A stretch of 64,000 nucleotides of DNA from Rhodosporidiobolus odoratus (taxonomy: Eukaryota; Basidiomycota; Microbotryomycetes; Sporidiobolales; Sporidiobolaceae). Position 1 is the stretch's first letter; each line of letters starts with the position of its first letter. Positions 1 to 11,468 of this stretch are shown here, piece by piece. The DNA lies in the NCBI GenBank assembly GCA_034387635.1, contig JAOANU010000003.1, positions 1,426,001-1,490,000 of the forward strand, given 5' to 3'. The position numbers and the translations under genes are program-made. The notes under the pieces were generated by a model, which was not told the DNA's origin, did not search any database, and saw only the letters and a list, made by a program, of their open reading frames with translations.

Positions 1-2534
1 AGACACTGCTGTTCCCCGACCACGACGATGAGGAGGGATCGGCGGACGTGAATGAGATGGAGATTGAGGCATTGACAGCTGCACCGAAGGATAGAGGAAA
101 GAAGGGAGAGAAGAAACCCTCTCCTTCCCCTCTTCCGTCATCTCCTCCGCCGCAGCCGATGAAGAAGAAGGAGAAGGCCCGGAAGGCCAAGCTCTTCGAG
201 GATTCGGATAACGCCTCAGCGACCGAAGACGAAGAAGAGGCCGCGCCACCGAAGGGGAAGAAGAAGGCCGGGAAGAAGGCCGGCGCTTTGAAGGCCAAAC
301 CCGGCGGCAAGATTAAGGGAAAGGCGAAGGAGAAGGATGGCGCCGACGACGACTTGCCAAGCGATATCCGGCGAGAATCGCTAGGTTTGCGTCGAAGGAA
401 CACGGGTAAGCAGGTGAGTATGAAGGAGGTTTCGACGTCGGAAGAGGACGATCACGACAGCGAAGGGAGCGACGAGGACACGGAGACGCAGTCGGAGTCG
501 GAGAGCGAGTCGGAAGGGGAGGACGAATATTTCGAGGCGACGAAGAGTACACCTCAGAAGGGGAAGAAGAGGGGAAGACCGCCTAAATCGCTGAACGGTT
601 CGGCGACGAAGCGGCAGGGGAAGGCGAAGGCTCCAGCCGCTCGGACAGCAAAGGCGAACGGGAAGAAACCGGCAGGGGATGGCAAGCAAGGCAAGGGAAA
701 AGCTTGGGAAGACATGTCGCGAGGTAGGCCGATCTCGACTCCATCCCTGTTCGTGAGTCTGTAGCCTGACTCTTGTTCCGCAGCACCATCGTCCTCGCCA
801 ACGAAGAACTCCTCTCTCCGTCCATCCTCTTCTTTCATCACCGGCCATACCGACACCGCTGCGACCGAAACACCCGAACAACGTGCAAAAGGTTGGAGTC
901 TCAAGGCATTGCCGCTCGGCAAGCCGATCTGGGCTCACATCAGGAAGGAAGGCGCAAAAGAGGGATTCTGGTGGCCAGCTCAGGTGAGTTTCGCTTTGGC
1001 TATTAGTTTGTAGCTGTGCTGACTTTTTCTTGCTCAGGTCTACGGCAATCTCTGGGACAAGCCGTTCTGCGTCAAGCTCTATCTCGACCCGTCTTCTAGC
1101 GTTCTTGAGTATACGCACGTCCTGCTCATCTTCCGTTTGGCCTTCTCAATTTGACCATTTGCACCCTCCTATCCCCCTTTGCAGACCCGAAGTCGTTTCT
1201 TTCTCGGATCCAACTTCCGAGGACGTCGTCAACTTCCGGAATCCAATCATCCTTCGCTTCGACCGTCGTACTTTCCGCGACTCCGCTTCGCTTGCAGCCC
1301 CATCGGACGAAGCTTTTGACCCTGTCCTCAAGCGTGCCCTGGGAGAGGACGCTACCGGCCTACAGAGTGACGACGAAGACGGTCTACTACCGCCATCGAG
1401 CTTTCAGGCTCTATCGCAGTCGCAGAAACGGAAGCAGCGAATGGTGGAGCTTGATAGCGAGAGCGAGGACGACCCCGCGGAAGTTGAGATCAAGAGCGAC
1501 ACGGACGATGAGCTGCTCAAGGACGATGACGAGGGCATGTGGTGCGTCAATTTCTCGCTTACATCCCAGCTTCCCGACTGACCTGCTCTTTTGCTCTTCA
1601 GCATCGACTACCCCTCGTATTGCCTCGCTCGGTCTCAGCATCAATGGTGGCCCGCTCGCGTCTTGTCCTTCATCCCGCCCGCTCCCGCCACCGCAGGCAG
1701 TCGCAAGAAGAAACCCCAGGGCAAATACCTGGTGGCCTACACCGACGATACCGAAGGTCAAGTCGCTCGCAGCAATCTGCTGCTGCCCCGTGATGCGAAG
1801 TTCTTCACCGTGCCTGTAAGTCTTTCGCCTATTTGATACGTACTTGGTGTCCCGAGACTCACGAGACCCTCCTGCCATTGCGCTGCAGATGGGCCAAACG
1901 GAACTCGATAAGTCGCAATGCTACGATCGCGACCTCCGCAAGTATCTCGACAACGACATGCCTCCCATCTACCAACGAATAATCTCAGAAACCTACCCCG
2001 CCGTTCAGCGGTACAGCGACGCCTTCTATAGCGGCGGCAAAGCCCGCACCGCTCTCGCCAAGCAAGCCTCGTATGGCGAGTACTCGAACGACATTATCGA
2101 CATGATGCGCAAGAGCGTCGAGACGTTCATGGTGAGCGGCGGCGAAGACGGGAACCGACCGATTGGCTCGGCGCGCTTCGAAGCCCTCACGGATGCTGAG
2201 CGGACGACCTACACCGCCGACGTTCTCCTGCCCGTCGTGCCTGTCCTGAACTACCTAGAAGACCAGGATGTCGGCGGAGTAGTCAGGGGCGAGTGGAGAA
2301 CTCAGGGCAGAGCCGATCCTACGGATGAGGATGTCGAAGTTGAAGCTTTCAGGCGGACAAAAACGATCCTCGAGCAAGGATCCGTCACCAAAGCCGGTAT
2401 GTGCTCCTCTCCCGCATTGTCCTCCTTCGCTCACGATGACTGACGTCTTGCATATCTGCCGAACAGTCCTTGCCATTCGCGAGTCGAAAAAGATCGTCAA
2501 GGCGTCGAAAGCCCAGCGTAAAAAAGTCAACTAG
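1..2534 (+). CDS. PWWP-domain chromatin protein, 5' end cut by window
   Basis: Seven visible exons (1-723, 784-983, 1038-1108, 1185-1541, 1602-1815, 1889-2396, 2467-2534) join in frame through GT-AG introns of 54-76 nt. The frame is open to base 3, so the start codon lies outside the window. The first ~240 residues are disordered: lysine-rich, acidic SE/SD runs and an AT-hook-like KRGRPPK. About residue 290 a PWWP fold begins (GKPIWAHIRKEG, then GFWWPAQV and WDKPFCVKLY). A second WWPARV-type module follows near residues 450-520 (ARSQHQWWPARVLSF, KYLVAYTDD, RSNLLLP). PWWP and Tudor-like folds read methylated histones and bind DNA, so nuclear chromatin binding is the likely role. The C-terminal ~190 residues are helical and not recognised. 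It converges on the membrane-protein gene, with the stops about 100 bp apart. Confidence 0.82.
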
Positions 2535-2635
2535 CACGGACGATCGCAATAGCACCCTTTGCACATGAGAATCATGAAGACCTCATCGCTGCCATAGAGC
2601 TATGCTATTATGGAGTACAGCAAAAACTTGGAAGT

Positions 2636-5600
2636 CTACACTATATTGTCTATACGCCGCCGCTGTTGCCTTTCTTCGCTCGACTCGCTGTCGTCGTCAC
2701 TGCCCAGACCGTCTCGTCCATCGGGTCTGTCGCTGAAGAGCGCTTCGAACTCAGCAACGGTAGAGCCGCCTGTAGTCAAAGAAGGTAAGTATAGCGTGAA
2801 CGAAAAAGACAAGAAGAGATGGACGAACCGATGACTCCGTAGAGCTTCTGGAACGCCTTACCCAACTCTCCGAGCTCCCTGATCACATCCTTCATAGTGG
2901 TGGTATAGGCATAGTACAGCAATGATTCCGATCCTCCCCGCACGAGCCGACGTTTGACAATTTCGAGTTCGCGTAGTCTGCCCACGAGGCGTTCGCGAGC
3001 CTCGGCGGCAGGAGGCAGGTAAGGCGGAAGAGGTTGCTTGAGGGAAACGACAGAGGAAAGTATTGAGAAATAGAGGATGATGTTGCCAACCTGCCAAGTC
3101 AAGCCTGTTCGTCAGCGATGTCCAATCTGCTGCGAAGAGATGGGCAAAGCTCACCATCTCACGCCGCTCCTTATTGACCGGCAGGACAAAGTCCCTCCGT
3201 ATGACAGAAAACCACGCTTCTCGATTTGTCATCCTCGCAATTGAGGTCAAGGAGTCGAGTAACGATTGGCAAGAGAAAAGGACGGAACGATATGCGGCCA
3301 CCGGGAAGGGACCCTTGAGGCGAGGTTCGTGTCGGGTGGCGGCAAGAAGACCCGATACCTGTGATATCGAGGGTCAGCGGTGAGCGAGGCCTATGTAGAG
3401 CGGGAATACCGACCCGGATGAGCAAGAGCTGCAGCTCAATCTCCATTGCGACGAAATCAGCTTCCGCTTCCGCCAGCTCAGCCTTCGCCTCTTGCGGTAG
3501 CAATGCTGTTCGCTCGTGTGCATCTTGATCGCGGCGGAAAGTCCTCGAGGCCGTGCGTGAGAGGGAAGGCGGTGGGTCGGAGTAGATGCGAACGATGCGC
3601 TCGTATAGATATGAGGCGTTGAGGAAGAACCTGAAAAGGGATGTGTGGGCTTCCGATACAGGCTGGTAAGAGAAAGAGTGCATACTCGGATAGTCCATGC
3701 CGCAGCTCTCGACGGGCCTCGAAAGGCCAGACGCAGGTATTGATGAAGAGACCCCAAAGGACACCGACAACAACGGCCTGGAAAAAAACGTGAGCGGCCG
3801 TTCGAGTCAATGTAAAGAATGGAAAGGAGAAAAGCGCACGACAGATCGGTGGAACGCAATCGAGACCACCTCGACATCAACCTCCCGCAGGTTGAACGAG
3901 TACAAGCAGGTCAGGTTGAAGGTGAGCAGGACAAACCGAGAGCTAGGTGCAAGCGCAGGGCGGGTAATGGCGATATAGAAGCAGGGGGCAGAAAAAACGG
4001 CGCCGAGGAGAGGGAGTACGTATGGGTTTTCGGGAAAGGCGGACTGCAGCAACACCTATGATCAGACAGCGGGCTACAGTATCGTAGTAAGAGTGACGCA
4101 CGTAGCAAGCGACAGCAACTGCCGCCCCTGTAGCCGTACCGAGCACGCGTCCAAAGGCAAGGAAATTGGAGTCGCCGATGGAAGGTGCGCAGACGACGAA
4201 GTACGAGATGAGGGACCACTCGCCCCGCCATTCCAGCCATATCGGGCGTAGCGAAGGGATGAACGCCGCGGACGAAAGGACGGCCACTCCCGCGCCTGTC
4301 TTGACGGCGAACCGGAGATTGGGCTGACGGAGGTGCCAACCTAGGCGCCAAAAAGCGAGCTTGAGCCGAGAGGCGAGAGAGTGAGAGCGAGACGAGGTAT
4401 CAACTTGGTGGGAGGACAGGGCGCCATCTACAATCTCGGGGAAGACGGAGCGGTGCTTCTTATTTGGAGTCTTCAGTGCACGAGCTGCGGAACCATTAGA
4501 TCAGGCCTGGGACATGATGTGGGGACGAGCATAAGCGTACCGAACTGTTTACCCAGTTGCGTCGCCTTGCCTTTTTGTCTCCCGCCGAACAGGTTGGAAA
4601 AGACCTTGACGGGAGCTGCGAAAACGCCCCATCGACGGCGACCTTCGACCGCCGCTCGCTCAACAGCTTCCTCGGTCTCGCGCAAAGTGATGAAGACGGA
4701 GACGAGGTGGAGCAGCTCGAGACCCCACTCCTCGTAGTTAAAGCAGCTGCAGTACGCGACGAGGTTAGGAAGGCAGCCACAGCGAGCGATGAAGATCACG
4801 CACAACTGGTAGAGGCGGAAAATGTTATCGTTCGGACCCGGATTGGGAACCTCCTCGGCGAGGTTTTGGAGAGAGGCCTCGAGGGCGTCATTGCCATATA
4901 AAGTTTGGGCAGGCATGGAACGGTAAAGGATTTTAACGCCTCGAGAGTGTTCTCTCCTGAACACCTTCAGAGCCGTCTCCAGCTCGTCTTTCAGCTTCAC
5001 TAACTCCTCCGCCGGAAGTCCCGACTCGGGGTCGTCACTGTGCAGCGATCGCCGCGTAGCTGACCCAGCTTTGGTGCGCATGAAGGACGTGCGAAGAATG
5101 GAAAGTGCGGCAGTCGAGGTGTGCTACGAGGGGAAGACGAGGCGAGTCGCCGAAGAGTGAGCAGCCAACTAGGGAAGCAGTACACGAGAAAAAAGAGCGT
5201 ACAGCGAGAGCCTGTAAAGAAGGCCCCACGTGCTCTTTGAACCGCTCGAGCACCACCAGCTCATCCATCAACGCGGCCTTCTCAGCAGACGCAACCACAT
5301 CTTGAACTTCTCCTTCGAGCGGCATCCTGCCTTCCTCCCTTGCCCTCATGATATCCCACTGCAACTGACAGCCAGCCCGCATTCCCGTCAAACCCTGAGC
5401 AAGTCTGGTCATGCTCTTCACTGCTTCATCGTACGTTTCCGTGCGCGACGCGCCTGCAATGCGAGAGTCAAAAACTTCCCATTTGGCCTGCGCGAGGGAG
5501 GTTTTCAGCGTCGTAAAGGTTGATTGGTGGGCGTCGATAGCTTTTTTCAGGGTTTCGGGGCGGGCGAAGAAGTGGGTGCTACCGGAAGTCAAGCGGGGTC

Positions 5601-7521
5601 AGGGGTTTACTCAGCGCCGCACGGGACTCTGTCAGCACAACGTACTCGAGGAGGAAGGTCTTGGTAAGCATGTCCAGCAGTGTGCCGAACGAAGCCAGGG
5701 TCTTGTTAACATCGGATCTGCGCAGGATGAAGTGAGCGGGCGAGCATCTTGTAGACATCGCGAGGACGTACTGAAGCTTGTCGGTCGCGCTTTGAGGCCA
5801 AACAATGAAGCAAATCGCGTTCGAGATGAGGGCGCCAATGACGGCGATGAGGAGGACTTGCTCGATTGCGCGCGTGCGGAACTCGCCAATGTGAAAAGCG
5901 CCCTCTTTGGTGATACTGGTGATGGCGGCGAGGTATGGGAGAGCGCAGGGTGAGGATACATCCCGGGTTTGCCACAGGCGGATCAGAGAAGGGATCAAGG
6001 GGAGGAGACGAACAAGCCGGAGCAGATGAGAGAAACGAGCGAGCACGCCGTCGATATGGACGGCTGTGAGGGAAGAAACATGTCGTAAGCGCTGCAATGG
6101 GTTTTGGCAATGGCTTGTAGCGCACCTTTGCCATCACCACCTTGGCGTAAGCGACTACCCCGTACCCACAGCCTAACCAGAGGATGAGGACGACGGCGTG
6201 TCCAAGTTCCTGTGAGCGGAGAGTGAGTCTTTGTGATCGCACCTCAAGACAGAACAGGGCAAACATACGAGGAGGTCCAGCCGTTCGAAGAGGACGGTAG
6301 AGGCCATGCTGCCGCAGGCAAGAAAAATCGCATACAGGGCGCCAACCTACATCGATGAGCGATAGGCCGAGCTACCTAAGCGCAAGGTTCGGGAAGGCTG
6401 GGTCGCGAGAGGAAAAAGCGGACAAACAGGTAGGCATTCGCTTCAAGCATTCCTCCCAACGTTCGCGCTGGCATGAAGTAGACCGCGACTGTCGCAATAA
6501 CGTGCGCATTTCTGACGGGTCCGTCAACGTCCCAGGGTGCGCCGACGAGCTCGGACAGGGCGGGAACGTAGGTGAAGAGCTCGGCGAGGTAGTAGGCGAA
6601 GCAGCATTTGAGGACGTTCCGAACGAGTGCGGACAGTGGAAAGATTCTCGTGTAGCCACTTTTGTGGTAGGACGCGAAGGTCGAGGGCTGAGGTGCAGAA
6701 TGTGGGAGAGCAGCGGACGAGTTGTCCTCGGACAGGTCTTCTTCTTCTTCTTCCTCTGTGTCGGACGACACCTTCGTCCCGACGAGCTCATCCTCCTCGA
6801 CCTGGTCTTGATCCTCGATTTCTTCTGTGTACGCTGCATAGCTCTCTGGCTCCTCCTGCAGCGTACTCTGCGTGACCGTTCTGGTCCTTCTTCTCGCCTC
6901 TTTCCTACCCCGACTCGCACTTCGATCCCTTCCTCCACTTCCACTCAGCAGACTAGCTCGGCTGAGCCGTTTCGACAACCCCCTTCGCTCGGGAGAACCC
7001 TCGTCGCTGCCTGCCATACTCTGACGAGCGAGTGCTCCGGCAGTGATGAGCACGCCCCAACTTTCCGGGTTGCCTTCGTGTTCGATGCGCTCAGTTGATG
7101 AGCCGTAGTGCCCTTGATCCCACCTACTCGTGCCCGCACCCGTATCAACATTCTTCGAGGCTTGGCCTAATTGGCCTCCTCGCGCCCCCCCTGGAAAGGC
7201 CGACTCGCGCACGGTTCCCCAGCTCGTAGCTATGCGGTCGTAGAGGCTGTCACTAGTCGCTTGAGGGATAGGGACTGGTGCGGGGCAGCTTGGCAGAGAA
7301 CGAGGGCGTCTGAGAGGGGTTGATGCGCCCGATGTGGTGGGAGATGGGCGCGAGGAGGATGAAGGGGTGGAGCGTGGAAAGGTGGCGTAGTCGGTACGTG
7401 ATGGAGCCAGTTTGACGTGTGTATAGCTTTATACGCCTTTAGACTAGATCGAGGGGTGTAGGTGGTGATCAAACGGGGAATGCGCTACGTCCTCCTCGTA
7501 TTTGTCGGTCTCTCGCCCCAT
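2636..7521 (-). CDS. Large two-module membrane protein, ArAE/FUSC (DUF2421) type
   Basis: A multi-exon gene of roughly 1,100 residues. The N-terminus is disordered and acidic (RRRTRTVTQSTLQEEPES, EEEEEEDLSED). Then come a cluster of about five hydrophobic segments (RNVLKCCFAYYLAELF, ATVAVYFMPARTLGG, LLIAVIGALISNAICFIV), a long soluble helical stretch (TLKKAIDAHQSTFTTLK), and a second cluster (GEWSLISYFVVCAPSI, VLGTATGAAVAVACYV, VVVGVLWGLFINTCVWPFEARR). This duplicated layout fits fungal aromatic-acid-exporter/fusaric-acid-resistance relatives (ArAE_2_N plus DUF2421), including yeast Bre4-like proteins. Substrate is unknown; ER or plasma membrane is possible. The last exon ends RRIDNIV. The start at 7521 (MGRETDKYEEDV) needs a 48-nt intron with a weak GTTTGA donor and is the least certain part; downstream coding (THVKLAPSRTDYATFPRS) is clear. 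Confidence 0.8.
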
Positions 7522-8868
7522 CTTCGTCTAGGACTACTGCACTTTCTGGCACTCTGAACTACACGGACTGCATGATACCCCGCCGATCAGGCCGTAGCTG
7601 CTGTTTGTGTCCATGCCCTCCGTTCCATGCACCTTCGCACGCGCCCTCGCTCTGCAAGCCCCGTCTGCACTTGCGTGCTCATGCGCTTTGCAGCACAGCG
7701 AGCGAGTGATGGAGAGGTATCTGAGATACGCCACAGATGAACGTCTCTCTTGCGCTTTTCCCCTTTTCCCGCGTGCCTTCTCAGTCACATTACCTCCCTA
7801 TTCGCACACGCCGCGTCCCGTTCGCTGGTCAGCTTGTCTTATTCGGGCTGGGACCTCTCATGAGTACCGTCCTGGCAAGTTGTGGCCCCAATACTCCTCA
7901 ACCCGTCCCTCCGAATTTGCCTTGGAAGCCCTTGTTTGTTTGTTTTCGCTTGCCAAGCCGTGATAGCTGGTCTATGCAGCTGTACTGGTCTAGACATGTA
8001 TGACGTAGCTGTCCTCGCTTGTCCCCTGAGATACCTCCGCTGGTCGTTGATGCCACATGTGACCGCAAGGCAAGACTGGGGCAAGAGTCCAGGGAAAACC
8101 CAGACGCCGTGTTTAGAGCCATGCCCAAGCTGTTCCGATGCGATCCAGTACGGCGAAGTGACGCCTTGCATTCACTGAGAATACAAGATAGATGGGCGTC
8201 TGCTTTCGAACAAGAGCCGGTCCTGTATTCGAGCAGGGTTCATCCGGTCGGCAAAACCGCATTGTCACTGACCGCACTACCGTTGCCTTGGCCCTTCGGG
8301 ACCTTCTTTGTGTACCGCAAGTGTCGTACTACTGCACGTGGCGCAGTCTACTGCCGGGATTGGAGGGTAGGAATACACTGAGAAGAAGTTTTTTGCTGTT
8401 TGAGCCCGAAGGACAAGCAAGCCGCCGCTATCGGCACTGCTCATTCTCTGACTAGCCCTACCCACCTGATACACCCTGGTCGTACCGACGACCACTCCCT
8501 TGTGCGGTGCTATTGCCCTCGAGTGTGAGAGTGGTGTTTGAGAAGGTCAAGGTGACCTGAGAATTAGGTGGGTGAGCCAGAATGATCAGACGTGCTCTGT
8601 AGAGCGAAGCGGAGCCCAAATGCACATGGAAGCGAGAGCAGGGCCGAACTTGCCAAGATGAAACCGGCGACAGCAAGGCACGAGTACTTTAGCGAATAAG
8701 TAAATCGGCACTCAGTCCTTCTCCAGCTCACTTCTCTCCGCAGTGATGACAGCCAGAAACCAGAGGGTACCGTGATCTGTGAGCACGCGCAGCAGTGTGC
8801 AAGGCAGATGAACCACTGTTGACAACTTGGCTGTATTCCGCCCAGCTCGCCTTCCTCCAACAGGGTCC
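7522..8868. other. Unassigned 1.35 kb intergenic stretch
   Basis: It lies between the membrane-protein start and the stop of the RS/RRM gene. Both strands hold only short, low-complexity reading frames such as 7607-7963 on the plus strand, without family motifs or convincing splice-joined coding. Part must be promoter for the membrane-protein gene and 3' UTR for the RS/RRM gene. I see no tRNA, transposon termini or long repeat. A fast-evolving small gene or a non-coding RNA cannot be excluded. Confidence 0.5.
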
Positions 8869-11260
8869 TCAAGATCCTCGGCGCCTCCCCTTATCGACCT
8901 TTGACGCTCCTTCAGCTGCGGAACTTGCTGTCGCGGCGAAAAGTTCAGTCGTCCGGTTGAACTCCGCAAATTGACGGAAGAAGTCCTATGAAGAAAAGGG
9001 GACAAGGGGGTCTTGCATCAGCGAAGAGGGACAAGGCAGAGCAATGAGGAGCCAGAGCCTACCATGGAGTATTGACGCGAAGCGCCAGTCTGTGCCGCCA
9101 GAAACGCATCGTAAAGTCGCTGCTTCTGTTTGTCATCTGGAAAGGCGGGCTCGAGTCGGTTGGCTCCCAAGGCTGAAAGAGCCTTGTCCTGAGTCAGGTA
9201 TCCGAAGCGTGCTGTCACTTGTACGCATCCGTCGCTCGGCGTACTTGTAGCTGGCTTCCAAAGTTTCTTAACCTGACGGATCTCGTCCTCGCTGAAACCG
9301 GATGCTTGGAGTTGGGACAGATCACTGGCGTAACGTCCCTCGTCATCGACATGACCTGAAGTAGATGTAGAGATTGTACTCTGCTTGACGTTGTTGAGTT
9401 TGGTGGATGCAGATACCTTGTCCGGCTCGGCAGAAGTAGACGAAGAAATAACCGCCGTCGATTTCCAAGTCGGGAGAGACGCAGCGACCGGACGAGATTG
9501 ATTGCCTTGCGCAGATTTGAGTGACCCTGTCTTGTGTTCTGTAGGTGGCTTTTTGCCGGATCTCGAGGACCTACGCTGCGGCGGCGGAGAGGCCTGACGG
9601 ACTGCACGAGCACCGGTGAGTCGAGGTGTGGCCTACAGAAGAGAGGCAAAGGGAACGTACGATTTGGCTGAGGACGGGTGTCACCTCCCATCCAATTGAC
9701 CCGAATGGCGCATCCGAGCATGGGTTTGCCGTCGAGTTCTAGGATGGCTTTGCGAGCCAGGTCGCGGTCGTATAGGCGGCAAAAGGCGAAAGTAGTGATC
9801 CCGCTTGTGGTAAGATCGATGCGCTCAATCTCGGATGAAAGGATGACGGGCCGGAGGAAATCGACGACATCCTGCCGCTTGGAGCCGTGGTCAAGGTGCA
9901 TGAGAGTCACACCGCAACGAGTCTCGGAGGCTGGCCGATCCGCTTGCTTTTGACTGCCGAGGTAAGGGCCGCTGACTCCGTGCTTGACCTGGGGTTCGAC
10001 CTCACCCGTGTTTGGGTCCAAGAATGCCTTGGCCACGAATGGTCGACCATTGATGCGGACGCCGTCGAGTGAATCTATAGCCGCCCGTGCGGCCGAACCG
10101 TCGTCCAGAGCGAGATACGCGAACCTTGAGCCGTCATTCGAGCGCGAGAGAAATACATCGCTCAGGTTGAGCCCCCTGGCTTCGAGTTGGTCCCAGAGGA
10201 ACCGCTCTGAGACAGTGCGATCCATCCCACGTACGAAGACCCAGCTGCGACGGCGGGGTGAGGGAGAACGACGGCGACCCGTCACAACCTCGTGTCGACG
10301 TGCGTATTTGTCGCCTGGGCGTCGGGGTAGGGACGGCGACGTAGCCGACAAAGCCCGTTTCCTACCCTGGAGCGGAAGTCCTCCGTGTGAAGGAGACAGC
10401 GGGGAACGGGGACGGCGCTGCGGAGACCTTGATCGCGTGGAGTCTGTTTCATAATGGGAGGACGCGGTGCGACGAGGTGGTGACCGAGAACGGCGAGATG
10501 ATGTGACTGAAGCGTTTTGCGGAGCGACCAGCGGCTCAAGCACTCGAGACTCGGGAGAGCGTCGTCTCCTGTCGGAAGCATCCTTGACTGCGCCCGTGGC
10601 CGGAGAGGGCATTGGTGCAGGAAGATCGGCGACGCTGAGACCGGAGCTGCTGATCCAAGCTTCCGCTTCCTCGAGCCTCATACTGTAGAGAAGACGATAT
10701 GCAGCGACGGCTAGAAAGGAGAAATAAGTGACAAGCCGGTGGCACAGGGGCATTCGGGAAAAAAGGAAAACGGCAAAGTCGGGCATCTCACCTTGTTCCT
10801 TTCCGCCCCTATTCCATTCTTCGAGCACGCTCCGTGGCTCACCCTGGCCTGCTGCCAGTCTCGACCGTAGTGCTCGTGCCGGGTTGGCGCCTTGGTGCAT
10901 TAGACACTCGGCGATAAGCTTACGAACGTCGAACCGACGAAGCGGAGCGGACAGGACCGTCTCGAGGGAAGTTTTGCCGGTCCTCGAGGCTGCAAGAGCG
11001 AAGAAACAAAGAGAACTGAGGTCAGCTTGGCTTGGCTTGCTTGCGAAAAAGGAGAACAAGGCAAAGCGGCGAATGCAACAACGCGAGCTAGAGAGTCGAA
11101 CGCGACAGGACGTACAGATAGCATTAACCTCGTCGCCTACAGCGTAGTGCAATACCAGCAAGACGCCCAGCAAGTCGTCCTCCTCGATTGCTTTCACCAC
11201 CTCGTCCGTCCTCTCCTGCGCCGACATCTGACTCGGGTCGGCTAGAGCTGGTGCGTCCAT
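8869..11260 (-). CDS. RS-rich protein with two RRM-like domains (paralogue A)
   Basis: The N-terminal helical module (SAQERTDEVVKAIEEDDL and ALRSRLAAGQGEPRSV) is followed by an arginine/serine region (SRRSRSPPRR, SRSPQRRPRSP). Two RRM-like folds come next: one with RNP2-like WVFVRGM and RNP1-like SRFAYLAL, a second starting CGVTLMHLDHG and ending GCAIRVNWMGG. After a disordered linker there is a conserved C-terminus (FSEDEIRQVKKLWKP, FPDDKQKQRLYDAFLAAQTG, then exon DFFRQFAEFNRTTELF). The ATG at 11260 is chosen because the frame farther upstream opens only at a TTG and the paralogue at 38902 starts at the equivalent place. Nuclear RNA binding or a splicing-related role is inferred from RS plus RRM; no specific family is recognised. 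It is divergent from the Nur1-like gene across about 210 bp. Confidence 0.75.
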
Positions 11261-11468
11261 GTTGTTGGTATCCAGAAGCTTCGATTGATTTGAATCAGCC
11301 AGAGAATCGTCGAGAGCAGCGACGTAGACGAAAGCCAAAAGTTGACCTTGTCCTTTTCCCTCTTCAATTTCAGCTCACACTCCTCGTATACCTCCGATCA
11401 AGGTACCGACTCGTGCAAGACAGCCCAATACATCTCTATATATCACTCTGCAAGTATCAGCTTACACC

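Noticed and set aside
6355..7098. 247-codon plus-strand frame.
   Set aside because: Antisense to the acidic, clearly coding N-terminus of the membrane protein; no motifs.
7607..7963. 118-codon plus-strand frame in the 1.35 kb gap.
   Set aside because: No start context, splice signals or motif; low-complexity cysteine/serine composition.
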